A stretch of 51,329 nt of DNA, from NCBI GenBank assembly GCA_017940385.1, contig JAGAYS010000040.1, positions 1-51,329 of the forward strand, written 5' to 3'. The stretch's first letter is position 1. Every line of letters starts with the position of its first letter. Made by a program: the position numbers and the translations under genes. This DNA is from Ruminobacter sp. Lineage in GTDB: Bacteria; Pseudomonadota; Gammaproteobacteria; Enterobacterales; Succinivibrionaceae. Shown in pieces: positions 1 to 8,286 of this stretch. A model generated the notes under the pieces. It was given only the letters and a program-made list of their open reading frames with translations, was not told the origin of the DNA and made no database searches.

Positions 1-12
1 AATTCATGGCAT

Positions 13-82
13 GGATCTTCATTTTGGTTGAGATGCTACATCTTGCAGGATGCAACTCAAACATAAAAGAAGATCCTTTTTT
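13..82 (+). terminator. Long intrinsic terminator of an upstream gene outside the window
   Basis: GGATCTTC (13-20) pairs perfectly with GAAGATCC (69-76). Inner segments (TTTT/AAAA, GTTGAG/CTCAAAC, GATGC/GCAAC) extend the stem with small bulges, and six T follow at 77-82. The T-tract lies on the plus side, so it probably ends a plus-strand gene lying before the window. The stem is unusually long for a plain terminator. Confidence 0.6.
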
Positions 83-132
83 ATTCAATGCATAAATAAT
101 TTTTATTTTTTGCAATCACATAAAAAAAGTGA

Positions 133-163
133 TTGACCCTACATACATATAAGTATGTATATA
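133..163 (+). promoter_or_regulatory. Candidate sigma-70 promoter for the TetR-family gene
   Basis: TTGACC (133-138) and a TATATA-like -10 (158-163) are 19 bp apart, and a TATACT alternative lies at 162-167. The palindromic operator lies between and over these elements, so a bound repressor would block RNA polymerase. The predicted leader of about 160 nt before the ATG at 329 is long, so another start site closer to the gene is possible. Confidence 0.4.
140..159. promoter_or_regulatory. AcrR-like operator palindrome
   Basis: TACATAC (140-146) and GTATGTA (153-159) form a perfect inverted repeat with a 6-bp centre. The half-sites are the same as those I recall for the E. coli AcrR operator, whose core is TACATAC...GTATGTA. 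It lies upstream of an AcrR-like gene and overlaps the candidate promoter, so autorepression is the simplest reading. The repeat is seen directly; its use as an operator is inferred. Confidence 0.6.
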
Positions 164-328
164 TACTATTGGTTGAATGGATAAGTGAAATTTAATGTAA
201 TTACCAAACAATTACATATATAATTAGTCAATTCGTATGTTAATATGGATATGTCAAACTGTTCTTATGGTCAGTATGGATAAAGATGACGGTTCAGAAT
301 CATATATTACGTAGAGAGTAATTTTTAA

Positions 329-941
329 ATGGTTAGGAAAACAAGAGAAGAAGCACTGAAAACAAAACAAAATATAATGGATGTTGCCAAGCAGCTGTTC
401 TGTGAAAAGGGCTATGAGAAAACAAATCTTAGTGACATAGCAGACGTGGTCGGAGTTACGAGAGGTGCTATTTACTGGTATTTCCAGAACAAGGATGATT
501 TATTCATTGAACTCTGCAAGGACATGATAGATGCGGATACCAACCTTTTTCACCATTAATAGGGATAACCTTTCTCCGTTGCAGAGTCTGAGAGAGTGGT
601 TATACACAATAAATGAATCACTTAGATGTAAGGATAACATCTTATTTATAAAGATAATTAATAATGTGCTTTGGGGAAATCACGGCAGTAAAAGAATAAA
701 AAAGATGTTAAGAGACATAAACAGTGATTTCAACAAGAATTACCTGCTTCTTATCAAAGATGCCATAAAGAAAAAAGAGCTTCCGGAGAACGTGGATCCG
801 GTAAAGGCCTCAAATTTTCTGTGTTCGGTTATAACCGGGTATATCATGCAGTATGTTGACGGGGCTCAATCCGATATAGTGGATTTTAATAAACCACTTG
901 TAGACATGTTTATTGAACAGCTGCCAAAGTTTATATTTTAA
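329..941 (+). pseudogene. AcrR/TtgR-type TetR repressor, split by a frameshift
   Basis: The first part (329-559) is a full TetR DNA-binding domain resembling AcrR, with the helix-turn-helix motif VVGVTRGAIYWYFQNKDDLF. The frame then stops. The ligand-binding domain continues in the next frame (through 941), including SPLQSLREWLY, which matches the PLSVLREIL region of AcrR. Removing one base in the T5 run at about 545-549 (AACCTTTTTCACC) joins the halves into about 203 aa, the usual AcrR length. Both halves keep normal coding character, so the break is recent, a sequencing error, or recoding. A GAGAG Shine-Dalgarno lies at 313-317. No efflux genes are visible in the window. As written, only a 76-aa DNA-binding fragment would be made. 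Confidence 0.8.
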
Positions 942-992
942 TCTTTATTTTTTATTAGTAATCATTCGGATTATTTAAGAGCAATGGATACA

Positions 993-1027
993 GCGATTCT
1001 TACGAATCGCCGAATACCTGTGCAGGT
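993..1027. repeat. Two small palindromes between the TetR gene and ompA
   Basis: GCGATTC (993-999) pairs with GAATCGC (1004-1010) around TTAC, followed by the palindrome ACCTG-TG-CAGGT (1016-1027). No T-run follows, so this is not a standard terminator. It could be a weak Rho-assisted end or a protein site. Confidence 0.35.
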
Positions 1028-1070
1028 TTATTTATTAATAAACTGTAATCATATTGTTAATTTAATATGT

Positions 1071-1099
1071 TTGATTTTTGATCAAGCATACTTTATAAT
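1071..1099 (+). promoter_or_regulatory. ompA sigma-70 promoter
   Basis: TTGATT (1071-1076), a 17-bp spacer and a perfect TATAAT (1094-1099). Transcription would start near 1106, giving a leader of about 80 nt with the Shine-Dalgarno GAAGGAAG just before the ATG at 1185. Confidence 0.65.
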
Positions 1100-1184
1100 A
1101 GGATTGTTCGTATATTTAAATATAATAGAATAGTATAAGTTTTTTTTATACTTAAAATAATATTAAGAACGAAGGAAGATATTT

Positions 1185-2234
1185 ATGAAGAAAAGTTTAT
1201 TAGCTGTGGCCGTATTAGGTGCTTTTATTGGTGGTAATGCCTTTGCGGCAGAAGGAAATACCGGTTATATCGGTGTTAAGGGTGGCTGGAGCCATGTAAT
1301 GGGACATCAGTCTCGTTGGGCTGACACTGCAGATCGCAAGACCAGCAATGATTTTGACGCAGGTCTGTATGCCGGTTATAACTTTACCGACTTCTTAGGT
1401 ATTGAAGCTGGTTATGATTACCTCGGTAAGTTTGCTAACAAGGGCTACAATGACAGCAAGAACATTGGTGACTATTATGTTCATGGTGCCGAAGCAGCAA
1501 TTGTTCCTTCATACCCAATTACCAAGGATTCTGATGTTTTCGTTAAGTTAGGTGCTTTATTCGCTACTGTTAAGGATGATGCTTACGGTAAGAATGCATT
1601 CCATACCTCTCCATTAGTTGGTGCCGGTACCCGCATCGGTTTAGGTGATGATTTCACTCTCCGTCTTGAGTACTTATATGCTCACAAGATCATGGATAGC
1701 GTTTCTAAGTTCGGTTATGCTCCAAATCTTCAGAACGTAAACTTAGGTCTTGAATGGAAGTTTGGCGGTGCTGCACCTGCTCCAGTTCCTGCACCAGCTC
1801 CTGCTCCAAAGGCTCCGGAAAACGTTGTAATTAACGAAACTATTTCTTTAGATGCATCAACCTTATTTGACTTCGGCAGCTCAAGCTTATCTGCAAACGG
1901 TAAGAATCGCATTGCTACTGAAACCCAGAAGATTCGTGAAAACGACTTAAAGGATGTTTCAATTCGCGTAGAAGGTCACACTGACCGTATCGGTTCAGAA
2001 GCTGCTAACATGAAGCTCTCAAAGAAGCGTGCTGAAACCGTTGTTGAAGAATTCATCGCTAACGGTGTAGATCAGTCTGCTATCTCTGCTGAAGGTTATG
2101 GTGAATCAAGACCAGTTACCGGCACTGAATGTGACAACATCAAGAACCGTAAGAAGTTAATTGAATGTCTTGCTCCAGATCGTCGTGTAGAAGTTAAGTT
2201 CTCTGGCGTTAAGCAGGTTATCGAAACCAAGTAA
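1185..2234 (+). CDS. ompA: OmpA-family outer membrane porin
   Basis: A 349-aa outer membrane protein. The first 21 residues form a signal peptide ending AFA before AEGN. An N-terminal eight-strand beta-barrel domain (about 22-195) follows, then a Pro/Ala hinge (about 198-212), then an OmpA C-terminal peptidoglycan-binding domain with LFDFGSSSLS, VEGHTDRIGS, KLSKKRAETV, GYGESRP and DRRVEVKF. It anchors the outer membrane to the cell wall and may act as a small porin. The strong promoter and Shine-Dalgarno, and a coding style unlike most neighbours (frequent GGT, CGT, AAG and GTT), suggest very high expression. It is a single-gene unit with its own terminator. Confidence 0.95.
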   Translation: MKKSLLAVAVLGAFIGGNAFAAEGNTGYIGVKGGWSHVMGHQSRWADTADRKTSNDFDAGLYAGYNFTDFLGIEAGYDYLGKFANKGYNDSKNIGDYYVHGAEAAIVPSYPITKDSDVFVKLGALFATVKDDAYGKNAFHTSPLVGAGTRIGLGDDFTLRLEYLYAHKIMDSVSKFGYAPNLQNVNLGLEWKFGGAAPAPVPAPAPAPKAPENVVINETISLDASTLFDFGSSSLSANGKNRIATETQKIRENDLKDVSIRVEGHTDRIGSEAANMKLSKKRAETVVEEFIANGVDQSAISAEGYGESRPVTGTECDNIKNRKKLIECLAPDRRVEVKFSGVKQVIETK

Positions 2235-2267
2235 TAATAGAATTATTAACTTGAAATGATTTAAGAA

Positions 2268-2294
2268 GGGAAAAGCCACGGCTTTTCCCTTTTT
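2268..2294 (+). terminator. ompA terminator
   Basis: GGGAAAAGC (2268-2276) and GCTTTTCCC (2281-2289) form a perfect stem with a four-base loop, followed by TTTTT. Confidence 0.9.
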
Positions 2295-2335
2295 GATTTT
2301 GAATGTCAGTTTTATATATTTTGAATCGTAAATTC

Positions 2336-2374
2336 TTATAAAAACGGCCGGTAATTGTTTATTACCGGCCGTTT
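2336..2374 (-). terminator. gyrB terminator
   Basis: A perfect 14-bp inverted repeat: AAACGGCCGGTAAT (2342-2355) and ATTACCGGCCGTTT (2361-2374). Read on the minus strand it is followed by more T, as needed to end gyrB. The plus strand also has short T runs, so it may backstop ompA. Confidence 0.85.
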
Positions 2375-2414
2375 AATAACAGTGGAACAATTTTAGTCCA
2401 CATTAGGCAACTTA

Positions 2415-4847
2415 TTAGGCATCAATTTCAGCCAGATGTGCGTTTTCTGAGATGAATTCCTTACGAGGAGCTACTTCTTCACCCATTAACTTGGTAAAGG
2501 CTTCGTTAGCTTCGATGGCATCGTTTAAAGTAACCTTTAAGAATACACGATGATCAGGATTCATTGTTGTATCAAAAAGCTCATCAGGATTCATTTCTCC
2601 TAAACCCTTGAATCGCATTATTTTGATTCCGCTTAAACCTTCCTTAAGCAGGAAATCATGAACCTGACCGAAATCAGTTACATTCATGGTCTTTGTTCCA
2701 CATCTTACGTATGCATTCTCTTCGAGTAAGCCGTTAATAAGCTTTGATACTTTTGCAATCTTCGCGTAATCCTGGCTTACAAAGAATTCGTAAGGTAAAG
2801 AATAATTCTTAGTTACGCCGTAATGAAGAACACTGACTTCAGGGTAATAAGATTCCTTATCTTCTCTAAACTTGGTATGTACAGTGAAAACAAGACCTGG
2901 AACTTCTTTCTTCTTCAGTCTGGCCTCAAATGCATTTTTCCATGATTCGAATTTAGATACATCCTTCATGGAATCCTCTGTTAACGGATCTATGAAGACT
3001 AATTCGCTGGTAAGCATCTCAGGAATTCTTCTGTCAATACGTCTGTAAAGAGGGAACAGATTAACATACTGCAGGAAAATAGACTCTAAAGGCTGACCGA
3101 AAATCGGAGGAGCATCAGGGGTAACAAAAAGTTGGGCATCGTTAAGCGCCAATGATGTTTCATACTCATTCTTTTCAACTTCGTCAGTTATGTACCTGAA
3201 ATTTTTCTCTGACTTGCTGTACTTGTAGAGAGGCGGCTGAGCAATGTATACGTAACCTCTTTCAATCAGATCAGGTAACTGTCTGTAGAAAAATGTCAGT
3301 AACAGAATTCTGATGTGAGCACCGTCCACATCAGCATCTGTCATGATTACGATATTGTGATATCTCAGGTTATCAGGATTATATGCATCCCTGATACCGC
3401 ATCCTAGAGCATTAATCAGTGTACCGATGGTTTCTGAACTGATGATTTTGTCGAATCTGGTTTTTTCAACGTTCAGTATCTTGCCGCGCAGCGGGAGAAT
3501 TGCCTGGTATTCAGGTTTTCTGCCTGATTTTGCACTACCGCCAGCGGAGTCCCCTTCCACTATGTAAAGTTCACATTCTTCAGGTTTCTTGCTTGAACAG
3601 TTAACAAGCTTGCCTGGAAGGTTCGAAATAGCGTCCTTTTTATTGAAACGTTCTCGGATCTTCTTTGCTTCTTTTCTGTATTCTGAAGTTGACAGAATTC
3701 TTTCTATAATCAGCTTAGCTTCAGTTGGATTTTCATTTAAAAATTCCAGAAATTTTTCACTGACTATAGAGCTTACACATGATGAAACTTCAGATGAAAC
3801 CAGCTTGTCCTTTGTCTGAGATGAGAATTTAGGATCAGGAACTTTTACAGAAACTATGGCAGTGATGCCGTCAACTGCATCGCTGTGAAGAATGTCAATG
3901 TTATCCTTGTCCTTTTTTGGAACGAAGCTGCATTCTTTAATGTATTCTTTTACTGCGGATACAAGACCTCTTCTGAAGCCGTCACGGTGTGTACCGCCAT
4001 CTTTCTGAGGAATATTATTGGTGAAGCAGAAAGTATTGTCCGCATATGCATCAGTATACTGTACTGCCACCTCAACATTAATTCCTTCCTTCTGATCGAA
4101 CTTGGCGCAGTAGAACAGCTTTTCCGTAAGCTTGTTTTTGCCATGGTTAAGGTATTCGATAAAGGACTGAATTCCGCCCTGATAATGGAATTCATCATGC
4201 TTGTTTTCTACACGTTCGTCAGTAAGGTTGATTCTTACGCCTGAGTTCAGGAATGATAATTCTCTCAGTCTGGTTTGTAACTTTGTGTAATCAAACTCAG
4301 TAATGGCAAAAATTGAAGGACTTGGCCAGAAATGAATTTTGGTACCTGTCTCACTTGTATCGCCTATTGATTTCAGCGGAGCCGTCGGATGACCTCCGTC
4401 AACGTATGTCTGCTGCCAAATATGCCCCTGTCTTTTAATTGTGAGCTGTAATTTGTCGGACAGAGCATTAACTACTGAAACACCTACGCCGTGAAGACCA
4501 CCGGAAACTTTATATGAGTTCTGGTCAAATTTACCGCCGGCATGAAGTATTGTCATTACAACTTCCGCTGAAGAAACACCTTCCTCAGGGTGGATGTCTA
4601 CAGGTATACCACGGCCATCGTCTTCAACGGAAACAGAACCATCGGCATGAATGACAACGTTGATGTTTTTACAGAAGCCTGCCAATGCCTCATCTATGGC
4701 ATTATCCACAACTTCGAAGACCATATGGTGCAAACCTGAACCATCGTCTGTATCACCAATATACATACCTGGTCGTTTGCGAACAGGATCCAATCCCTTT
4801 AATACTTTGATAGAATCCCCATTATATTCTTTATCTTGTTCGCTCAT
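2415..4847 (-). CDS. gyrB: DNA gyrase subunit B
   Basis: This is the ATPase subunit of DNA gyrase, which introduces negative supercoils together with GyrA. The length of 810 aa matches the long gammaproteobacterial form (about 804 aa), which carries an insert in the TOPRIM region. Visible motifs are the GHKL ATPase (EVVDNAIDEALAG, DDGRGIPV, GLHGVGVSVVNALS), TOPRIM (YIVEGDSAGGSAKSGR) and the metal-binding acidic cluster (MTDADVDGAHI). The first residues align with enteric GyrB starts (SIKVLKGLDPVRKRPGMYIG). recF and dnaN are not adjacent, unlike the classic order. It is a single-gene unit with its own promoter and terminator. Confidence 0.98.
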   Translation of the reverse strand: MSEQDKEYNGDSIKVLKGLDPVRKRPGMYIGDTDDGSGLHHMVFEVVDNAIDEALAGFCKNINVVIHADGSVSVEDDGRGIPVDIHPEEGVSSAEVVMTILHAGGKFDQNSYKVSGGLHGVGVSVVNALSDKLQLTIKRQGHIWQQTYVDGGHPTAPLKSIGDTSETGTKIHFWPSPSIFAITEFDYTKLQTRLRELSFLNSGVRINLTDERVENKHDEFHYQGGIQSFIEYLNHGKNKLTEKLFYCAKFDQKEGINVEVAVQYTDAYADNTFCFTNNIPQKDGGTHRDGFRRGLVSAVKEYIKECSFVPKKDKDNIDILHSDAVDGITAIVSVKVPDPKFSSQTKDKLVSSEVSSCVSSIVSEKFLEFLNENPTEAKLIIERILSTSEYRKEAKKIRERFNKKDAISNLPGKLVNCSSKKPEECELYIVEGDSAGGSAKSGRKPEYQAILPLRGKILNVEKTRFDKIISSETIGTLINALGCGIRDAYNPDNLRYHNIVIMTDADVDGAHIRILLLTFFYRQLPDLIERGYVYIAQPPLYKYSKSEKNFRYITDEVEKNEYETSLALNDAQLFVTPDAPPIFGQPLESIFLQYVNLFPLYRRIDRRIPEMLTSELVFIDPLTEDSMKDVSKFESWKNAFEARLKKKEVPGLVFTVHTKFREDKESYYPEVSVLHYGVTKNYSLPYEFFVSQDYAKIAKVSKLINGLLEENAYVRCGTKTMNVTDFGQVHDFLLKEGLSGIKIMRFKGLGEMNPDELFDTTMNPDHRVFLKVTLNDAIEANEAFTKLMGEEVAPRKEFISENAHLAEIDA

Positions 4848-4931
4848 AGTTTTGTCTTTACTCTTTGACCATCGTATAGCCTATGAAAAGCTAATTACGG
4901 TGGTTTTGTTTAAACATAAAAAATCAGATGA

Positions 4932-4960
4932 ATTATAGCACAATACAGCTATTTTTTAAA
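4932..4960 (-). promoter_or_regulatory. gyrB promoter with extended -10
   Basis: On the minus strand a perfect TATAAT (4937-4932) is preceded by TGC, an extended -10 arrangement. A weak TTTAAA -35 lies 17 bp upstream. The rest of the gap at 4961-5219 shows no clear motif beyond the gene-proximal Shine-Dalgarno at 5206-5210. Confidence 0.5.
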
Positions 4961-5219
4961 TTGCTGTAGTGCGCGCTTTGTTTCTGCATAACACATTATG
5001 TGAATATGTAAAAAGACGAAAATTACTTATATCGGGAGACGGAAAACCTCTGATTATGGCGATAGTTTGTTTTGTTTAATGCATTGTGTTTTCAGGTGGC
5101 AACGCATTTATGGATGCCATACTGAATTTCAGTGTATGGTTTACATAAAGGTGATTGTATGCTTAAATGAAACCACTTACGGGTTTTACATTAATTCATA
5201 GTCTTAGGAGACTGTGTTC

Positions 5220-6203
5220 ATGAACCATATTCATTCCGGATTTGATGCCCACAGGGCAGTATGGGCACTGTGGCCTAGCAGTTTGTGTAGTTATCGGGAC
5301 GAAGCTGTTCCTCTTCAGAAATCTTTTGCAAGGTTTGTTGCAGTTGTTTCCATGCACACCCCGGTATTCGTGGCAGTGTCAGAGAAGGAGTATGAAAGGG
5401 CCCGTTTCATAATTCCAAAACACATAACCATGTATAAAATGGACTGTGACGGAGTCTATGCAGATGATTTGCATGTTCATTTTGTATATGAGGAAGGCGT
5501 TTCAAAAGTGGTCACCGGTGCGGATATTTCCGGCAGGGCGGTGTCTGTTTTAAACAGTTTTAGTAATTATCACCGTATAAATTTTTCTGGGAAAAAGTTT
5601 TTGTCACTTCCGGAATTCGAAACTGACGGCAAAGGTACTTTTGTGATTCTTCAGTCTGATCTTAATTCATGCGGCTTATCATTGGAATCTCTGAGGAAGG
5701 CGTTCGAAGAATTTGGCTGTGTTCATAGGATCATGCTGATAAGAGATACTGATTTTCCGGATATACAAGTTCAGTCAGTTACGGATTTATTACGTTTTGT
5801 CGGCCCCGGAATCGTGGTGCTTAACCATGTTCCTAACGATGAGAAAAATCCGTTTTATATGCTGCTTAATCATGCATTCGGGCTGTTTTCAGGTGAACGT
5901 GATTCCGAGGGGCGTGAGTATGTTATTAAAACCGTTCCTTTTGGCAGATACGAAGGTGCGGGATATGCCGCATATCGTGACAGGGGCTTTAAATACTCTG
6001 TTGCGGGAAGCTATCTCAATTTTCTGATTACAAATCAGAGTGTGGTGGTTCCGCTGATTAACCCTGAAAACGACAATCAGATTCTGATAGAAATGCAGAA
6101 TGGTTTGGGAGCTCTTGGGTTTGACGTGAACGGTGTGGATGCCGGGGACCTGTATGCAAACGGGCTTGATTTTAAGAAACTGGTAATGCCTGTTTACAGA
6201 TAG
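5220..6203 (+). CDS. Agmatine-deiminase-fold (PAD family) protein lacking catalytic residues
   Basis: The framework is that of the agmatine deiminase / Porphyromonas-type peptidyl-arginine deiminase family: AVWALWPS near the N terminus (usual ATWLAWP), TDGKGTFVI (usual VDGEGTLL), LLRFVGPGIVVL (usual FARFV-PGTVVL) and GSYLNFLITNQSVVVPL (usual ASYVNFYIANGGVIVPL). The active-site blocks are replaced. RDTGPTFV is DDLHVHFV, the DGHVDN His/Asp pair is VQSVTD, and the C-terminal GGGNIHC with the nucleophilic Cys reads ANGLDFKKLVM. Deiminase activity is therefore unlikely, and the function is unknown. The ATG at 5220 is chosen because AGGAG (5206-5210) is 9 nt upstream; the GTG at 5214 is too close. 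The gene stands alone with no polyamine genes nearby. Confidence 0.75.
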   Translation: MNHIHSGFDAHRAVWALWPSSLCSYRDEAVPLQKSFARFVAVVSMHTPVFVAVSEKEYERARFIIPKHITMYKMDCDGVYADDLHVHFVYEEGVSKVVTGADISGRAVSVLNSFSNYHRINFSGKKFLSLPEFETDGKGTFVILQSDLNSCGLSLESLRKAFEEFGCVHRIMLIRDTDFPDIQVQSVTDLLRFVGPGIVVLNHVPNDEKNPFYMLLNHAFGLFSGERDSEGREYVIKTVPFGRYEGAGYAAYRDRGFKYSVAGSYLNFLITNQSVVVPLINPENDNQILIEMQNGLGALGFDVNGVDAGDLYANGLDFKKLVMPVYR

Positions 6204-6239
6204 CGGCAGCAATAATTTTTTTATCTCAGAACAACAATT

Positions 6240-6269
6240 CCCCCTGACTGTGTTTTAAAACAGAGGGGG
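6240..6269. terminator. Shared hairpin between convergent genes
   Basis: CCCCCT (6240-6245) and AGGGGG (6264-6269) with an inner CTGT/ACAG form a stem between the deiminase-like gene and the COG0523 gene, which converge here. T-tracts are weak on both sides, so it is probably a modest bidirectional terminator. Confidence 0.55.
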
Positions 6270-6286
6270 AATTTCAGATAAGGATT

Positions 6287-7345
6287 TTATTCCTCTGAAT
6301 CATCAAGTGGTCTTATCATCTGTTTCAGCATGAGTTCAACCTGTTCGGCTATTCTTGGTGATACGATGACAACCATCTGAGAGAAAGGCTTGTCTTCCCA
6401 TTCAATCTGATTGGTTATAGGATAACATTCACCCTGAACTCCGTGAATAATGAACGGATATCCGTCATTGAAGTCAAAAATACCTTTAAGACGGATGATT
6501 GATTCACCAAACTGTGAATTGATGGCGTCAAAAGCATGAATAACGGTAAATCTGTTAAGAGGTTTGTCAAAAGACATGGCAATTGTCTGGTAATTTGAAT
6601 GAATTGGCAATGTCTTGTTCATAACTCCTGACATCTTTACCGGAGCCATGCCGGAAGCCAGTTTATAGTCGTTTCTTTTGGAGTTTATCCACTTCATTGC
6701 GGTTTTGATGTCTTTTGGCGTATTGAAGATATCAAAAGAGGTGAATGCGTCCATTGGAGGATTATCCAGACTGCTGAGATATACGTCTGCGGACTGGTTT
6801 AAGTCTTCAACTGTATTTTTCAGCGCCTCAATTTCATCCTGGCTGAGTCTGTCGGTCTTACTGATAATAATTTTGTCAGCCATGGCGATCTGTTTGACTG
6901 ATTCATAGTTATGAGCCAGTTCTTCCTTCGCATTAATACCGTCAACTACGGTTATTGTACCTGCGAAGTTATAGTTAATTAGAATTTCTTCGTAATGGAA
7001 AATAAGATCAATAATAGGAGCAGGATCTGCGATACCCGTAGTTTCAATAATAACCCTGTTAAAATCGAATTCAGGATTGTTGTCGCGTTCTTCAATAAGG
7101 TAGTGGAGTACGTTTACAAGTCCATCCTGTACTGTACAGCAGATGCATCCGGAGTCCAGAACAATAACAGGATTATCACTGGAGATAAGTTTGTTATCGA
7201 TAGGAATTTCACCGACTTCGTTAATGATGAGTACGGTTCCTTTCATTTCCGGGTTGTTAACAACTTTGTTCAATAATGTGGTTTTTCCGCTACCGAGAAA
7301 ACCTGTGAGTATCTGTAGCGGAGTTTGATTAAATACGTTACTCAT
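6287..7345 (-). CDS. COG0523 (CobW/YjiA/ZigA-type) G3E GTPase, putative metal chaperone
   Basis: A 352-aa P-loop GTPase. It shows Walker A GFLGSGKTTLL (about 15-25), the family metal-binding signature GCICC (about 66-70), the Walker B region ETTGIADPAP, and SKTD in place of the G4 NKxD. A C-terminal CobW domain carries the HGVQ motif. Family members deliver or insert metals such as zinc or cobalt into client proteins at the cost of GTP. There is no His-rich tail, so the metal cannot be guessed. The ATG follows the upstream stop directly (TAAATG), so it is translated from the same message as the aldolase-like gene. No Zur-like operator was recognised. Confidence 0.85.
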   Translation of the reverse strand: MSNVFNQTPLQILTGFLGSGKTTLLNKVVNNPEMKGTVLIINEVGEIPIDNKLISSDNPVIVLDSGCICCTVQDGLVNVLHYLIEERDNNPEFDFNRVIIETTGIADPAPIIDLIFHYEEILINYNFAGTITVVDGINAKEELAHNYESVKQIAMADKIIISKTDRLSQDEIEALKNTVEDLNQSADVYLSSLDNPPMDAFTSFDIFNTPKDIKTAMKWINSKRNDYKLASGMAPVKMSGVMNKTLPIHSNYQTIAMSFDKPLNRFTVIHAFDAINSQFGESIIRLKGIFDFNDGYPFIIHGVQGECYPITNQIEWEDKPFSQMVVIVSPRIAEQVELMLKQMIRPLDDSEE

Positions 7346-8017
7346 TTATGCTTCCGATGTTTCTAATAAAATTTTTGCTGCCCGAATTATATTCTTCTCA
7401 ATATCAGTCCAATTGTTTTCTTCCTGTAGTTTCAAAGGTGATATATGGGATGTGCAACAGGCTGCCACGTTTGGTTCATTGATGTAATCCTTGATTATTT
7501 CTAAGGTGATGCCACCTGAGGGCATGAATCTTACATCATAGTCTTTGTAAACTTTGCGCAGAAAATCCACGCCTCCGTATTTTTCTGCCGGATAAAATTT
7601 TAGCACAGAAAATCCCATGGACAGTGCAATATTTAATGATTCAACGGAATTGACACAGGGAATATATGGCTGATTGTGCAGGCAACAAAATTCCATAAGT
7701 TTAGGGTCAAATACCGGTGATATAAGAATGTCCAGTCCTAAGTGTCTGGCTTTAGTCATGTCCTGTGTTGAAAGGCATGTACCGGCAAAAATATAGGTGT
7801 TTGGGAAATCCTTTTGAACAATATCGACAAGCTGTTTCACGTAAGGTGAATTCATTCTTACTTCAATGGTACGGAATCCGTTGTCGTAATACATGGCAAG
7901 CAGTTTCCGATAATCGAAACCATTGGCGACATCTATTATTGGAATGATTCTGCTGCTGGCAACAATTGAAAGAATGTTGTCAGAAAAACATCCTCTGCTT
8001 CTTGCTAATTTCTGCAT
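7346..8017 (-). CDS. KDPG/KHG-type aldolase family protein
   Basis: A 223-aa class I aldolase fold (Eda/DgoA family), which splits 2-keto-3-deoxy sugar acids using a Schiff-base lysine. Seen are TIEVRMNSP (catalytic Glu kept), FAGTC, ISPVFDP, LKFYPAE (Schiff-base Lys kept) and MPSGGI. The usual Eda Arg after the catalytic Glu (EVTLRT) is absent, and the NSP there resembles DgoA (EIPLNSP). Substrate is therefore uncertain. No edd or galactonate genes are nearby. The start has GAGGA 6 nt upstream, lying inside the end of the preceding acidic gene, which fits coupled translation. The next gene starts immediately after its stop. Confidence 0.8.
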   Translation of the reverse strand: MQKLARSRGCFSDNILSIVASSRIIPIIDVANGFDYRKLLAMYYDNGFRTIEVRMNSPYVKQLVDIVQKDFPNTYIFAGTCLSTQDMTKARHLGLDILISPVFDPKLMEFCCLHNQPYIPCVNSVESLNIALSMGFSVLKFYPAEKYGGVDFLRKVYKDYDVRFMPSGGITLEIIKDYINEPNVAACCTSHISPLKLQEENNWTDIEKNIIRAAKILLETSEA

Positions 8018-8019
8018 GC

Positions 8020-8268
8020 TCAGTCCTCTGGATCGTCATCCAAGAACTCGTCAGAATCGTCTGCATCGCCAAAGTCATCATCTTTGTATCTATATGAATC
8101 TTCGTCGTCAATTGGATTTCCATCAGCATCTACTGCTATGCCGTCTTCGTTAAAGATAACGTTGCGATCCCAGACAGCAAAGTCATCATCGTTGAAATTA
8201 CCCTCGTTGGTGTAATTACCGTCATCTTCTTCCTGAAAATAATCATCATCAAAATCACTTGGCGTCAT
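8020..8268 (-). CDS. Very acidic 82-residue protein of unknown function
   Basis: Not recognised. About 45 percent of its residues are Asp or Glu, spread along the whole length (for example DFDDDYFQEEDD, DADGNPIDDED, DDDFGDADDSDEF), with few basic residues, no Cys and no membrane segment. It is probably disordered or metal/cation-binding; the DxDG stretches recall calcium loops but do not meet the EF-hand pattern. It looks real because GGGAG lies 9 nt before the ATG, only two bases separate its stop from the next gene, and its 3' end carries that gene's Shine-Dalgarno. It could be a DNA mimic, a chaperone tail or a metal buffer, but none of these is shown. Confidence 0.65.
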   Translation of the reverse strand: MTPSDFDDDYFQEEDDGNYTNEGNFNDDDFAVWDRNVIFNEDGIAVDADGNPIDDEDSYRYKDDDFGDADDSDEFLDDDPED

Positions 8269-8286
8269 AATAAAACTCCCTGCAAT

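Noticed and set aside
539-560. Programmed +1 frameshift in the TetR gene
   Set aside because: CTT-T resembles the prfB slip site, but there is no in-frame stop directly after it and no upstream stimulating Shine-Dalgarno; mutation or read error is simpler.
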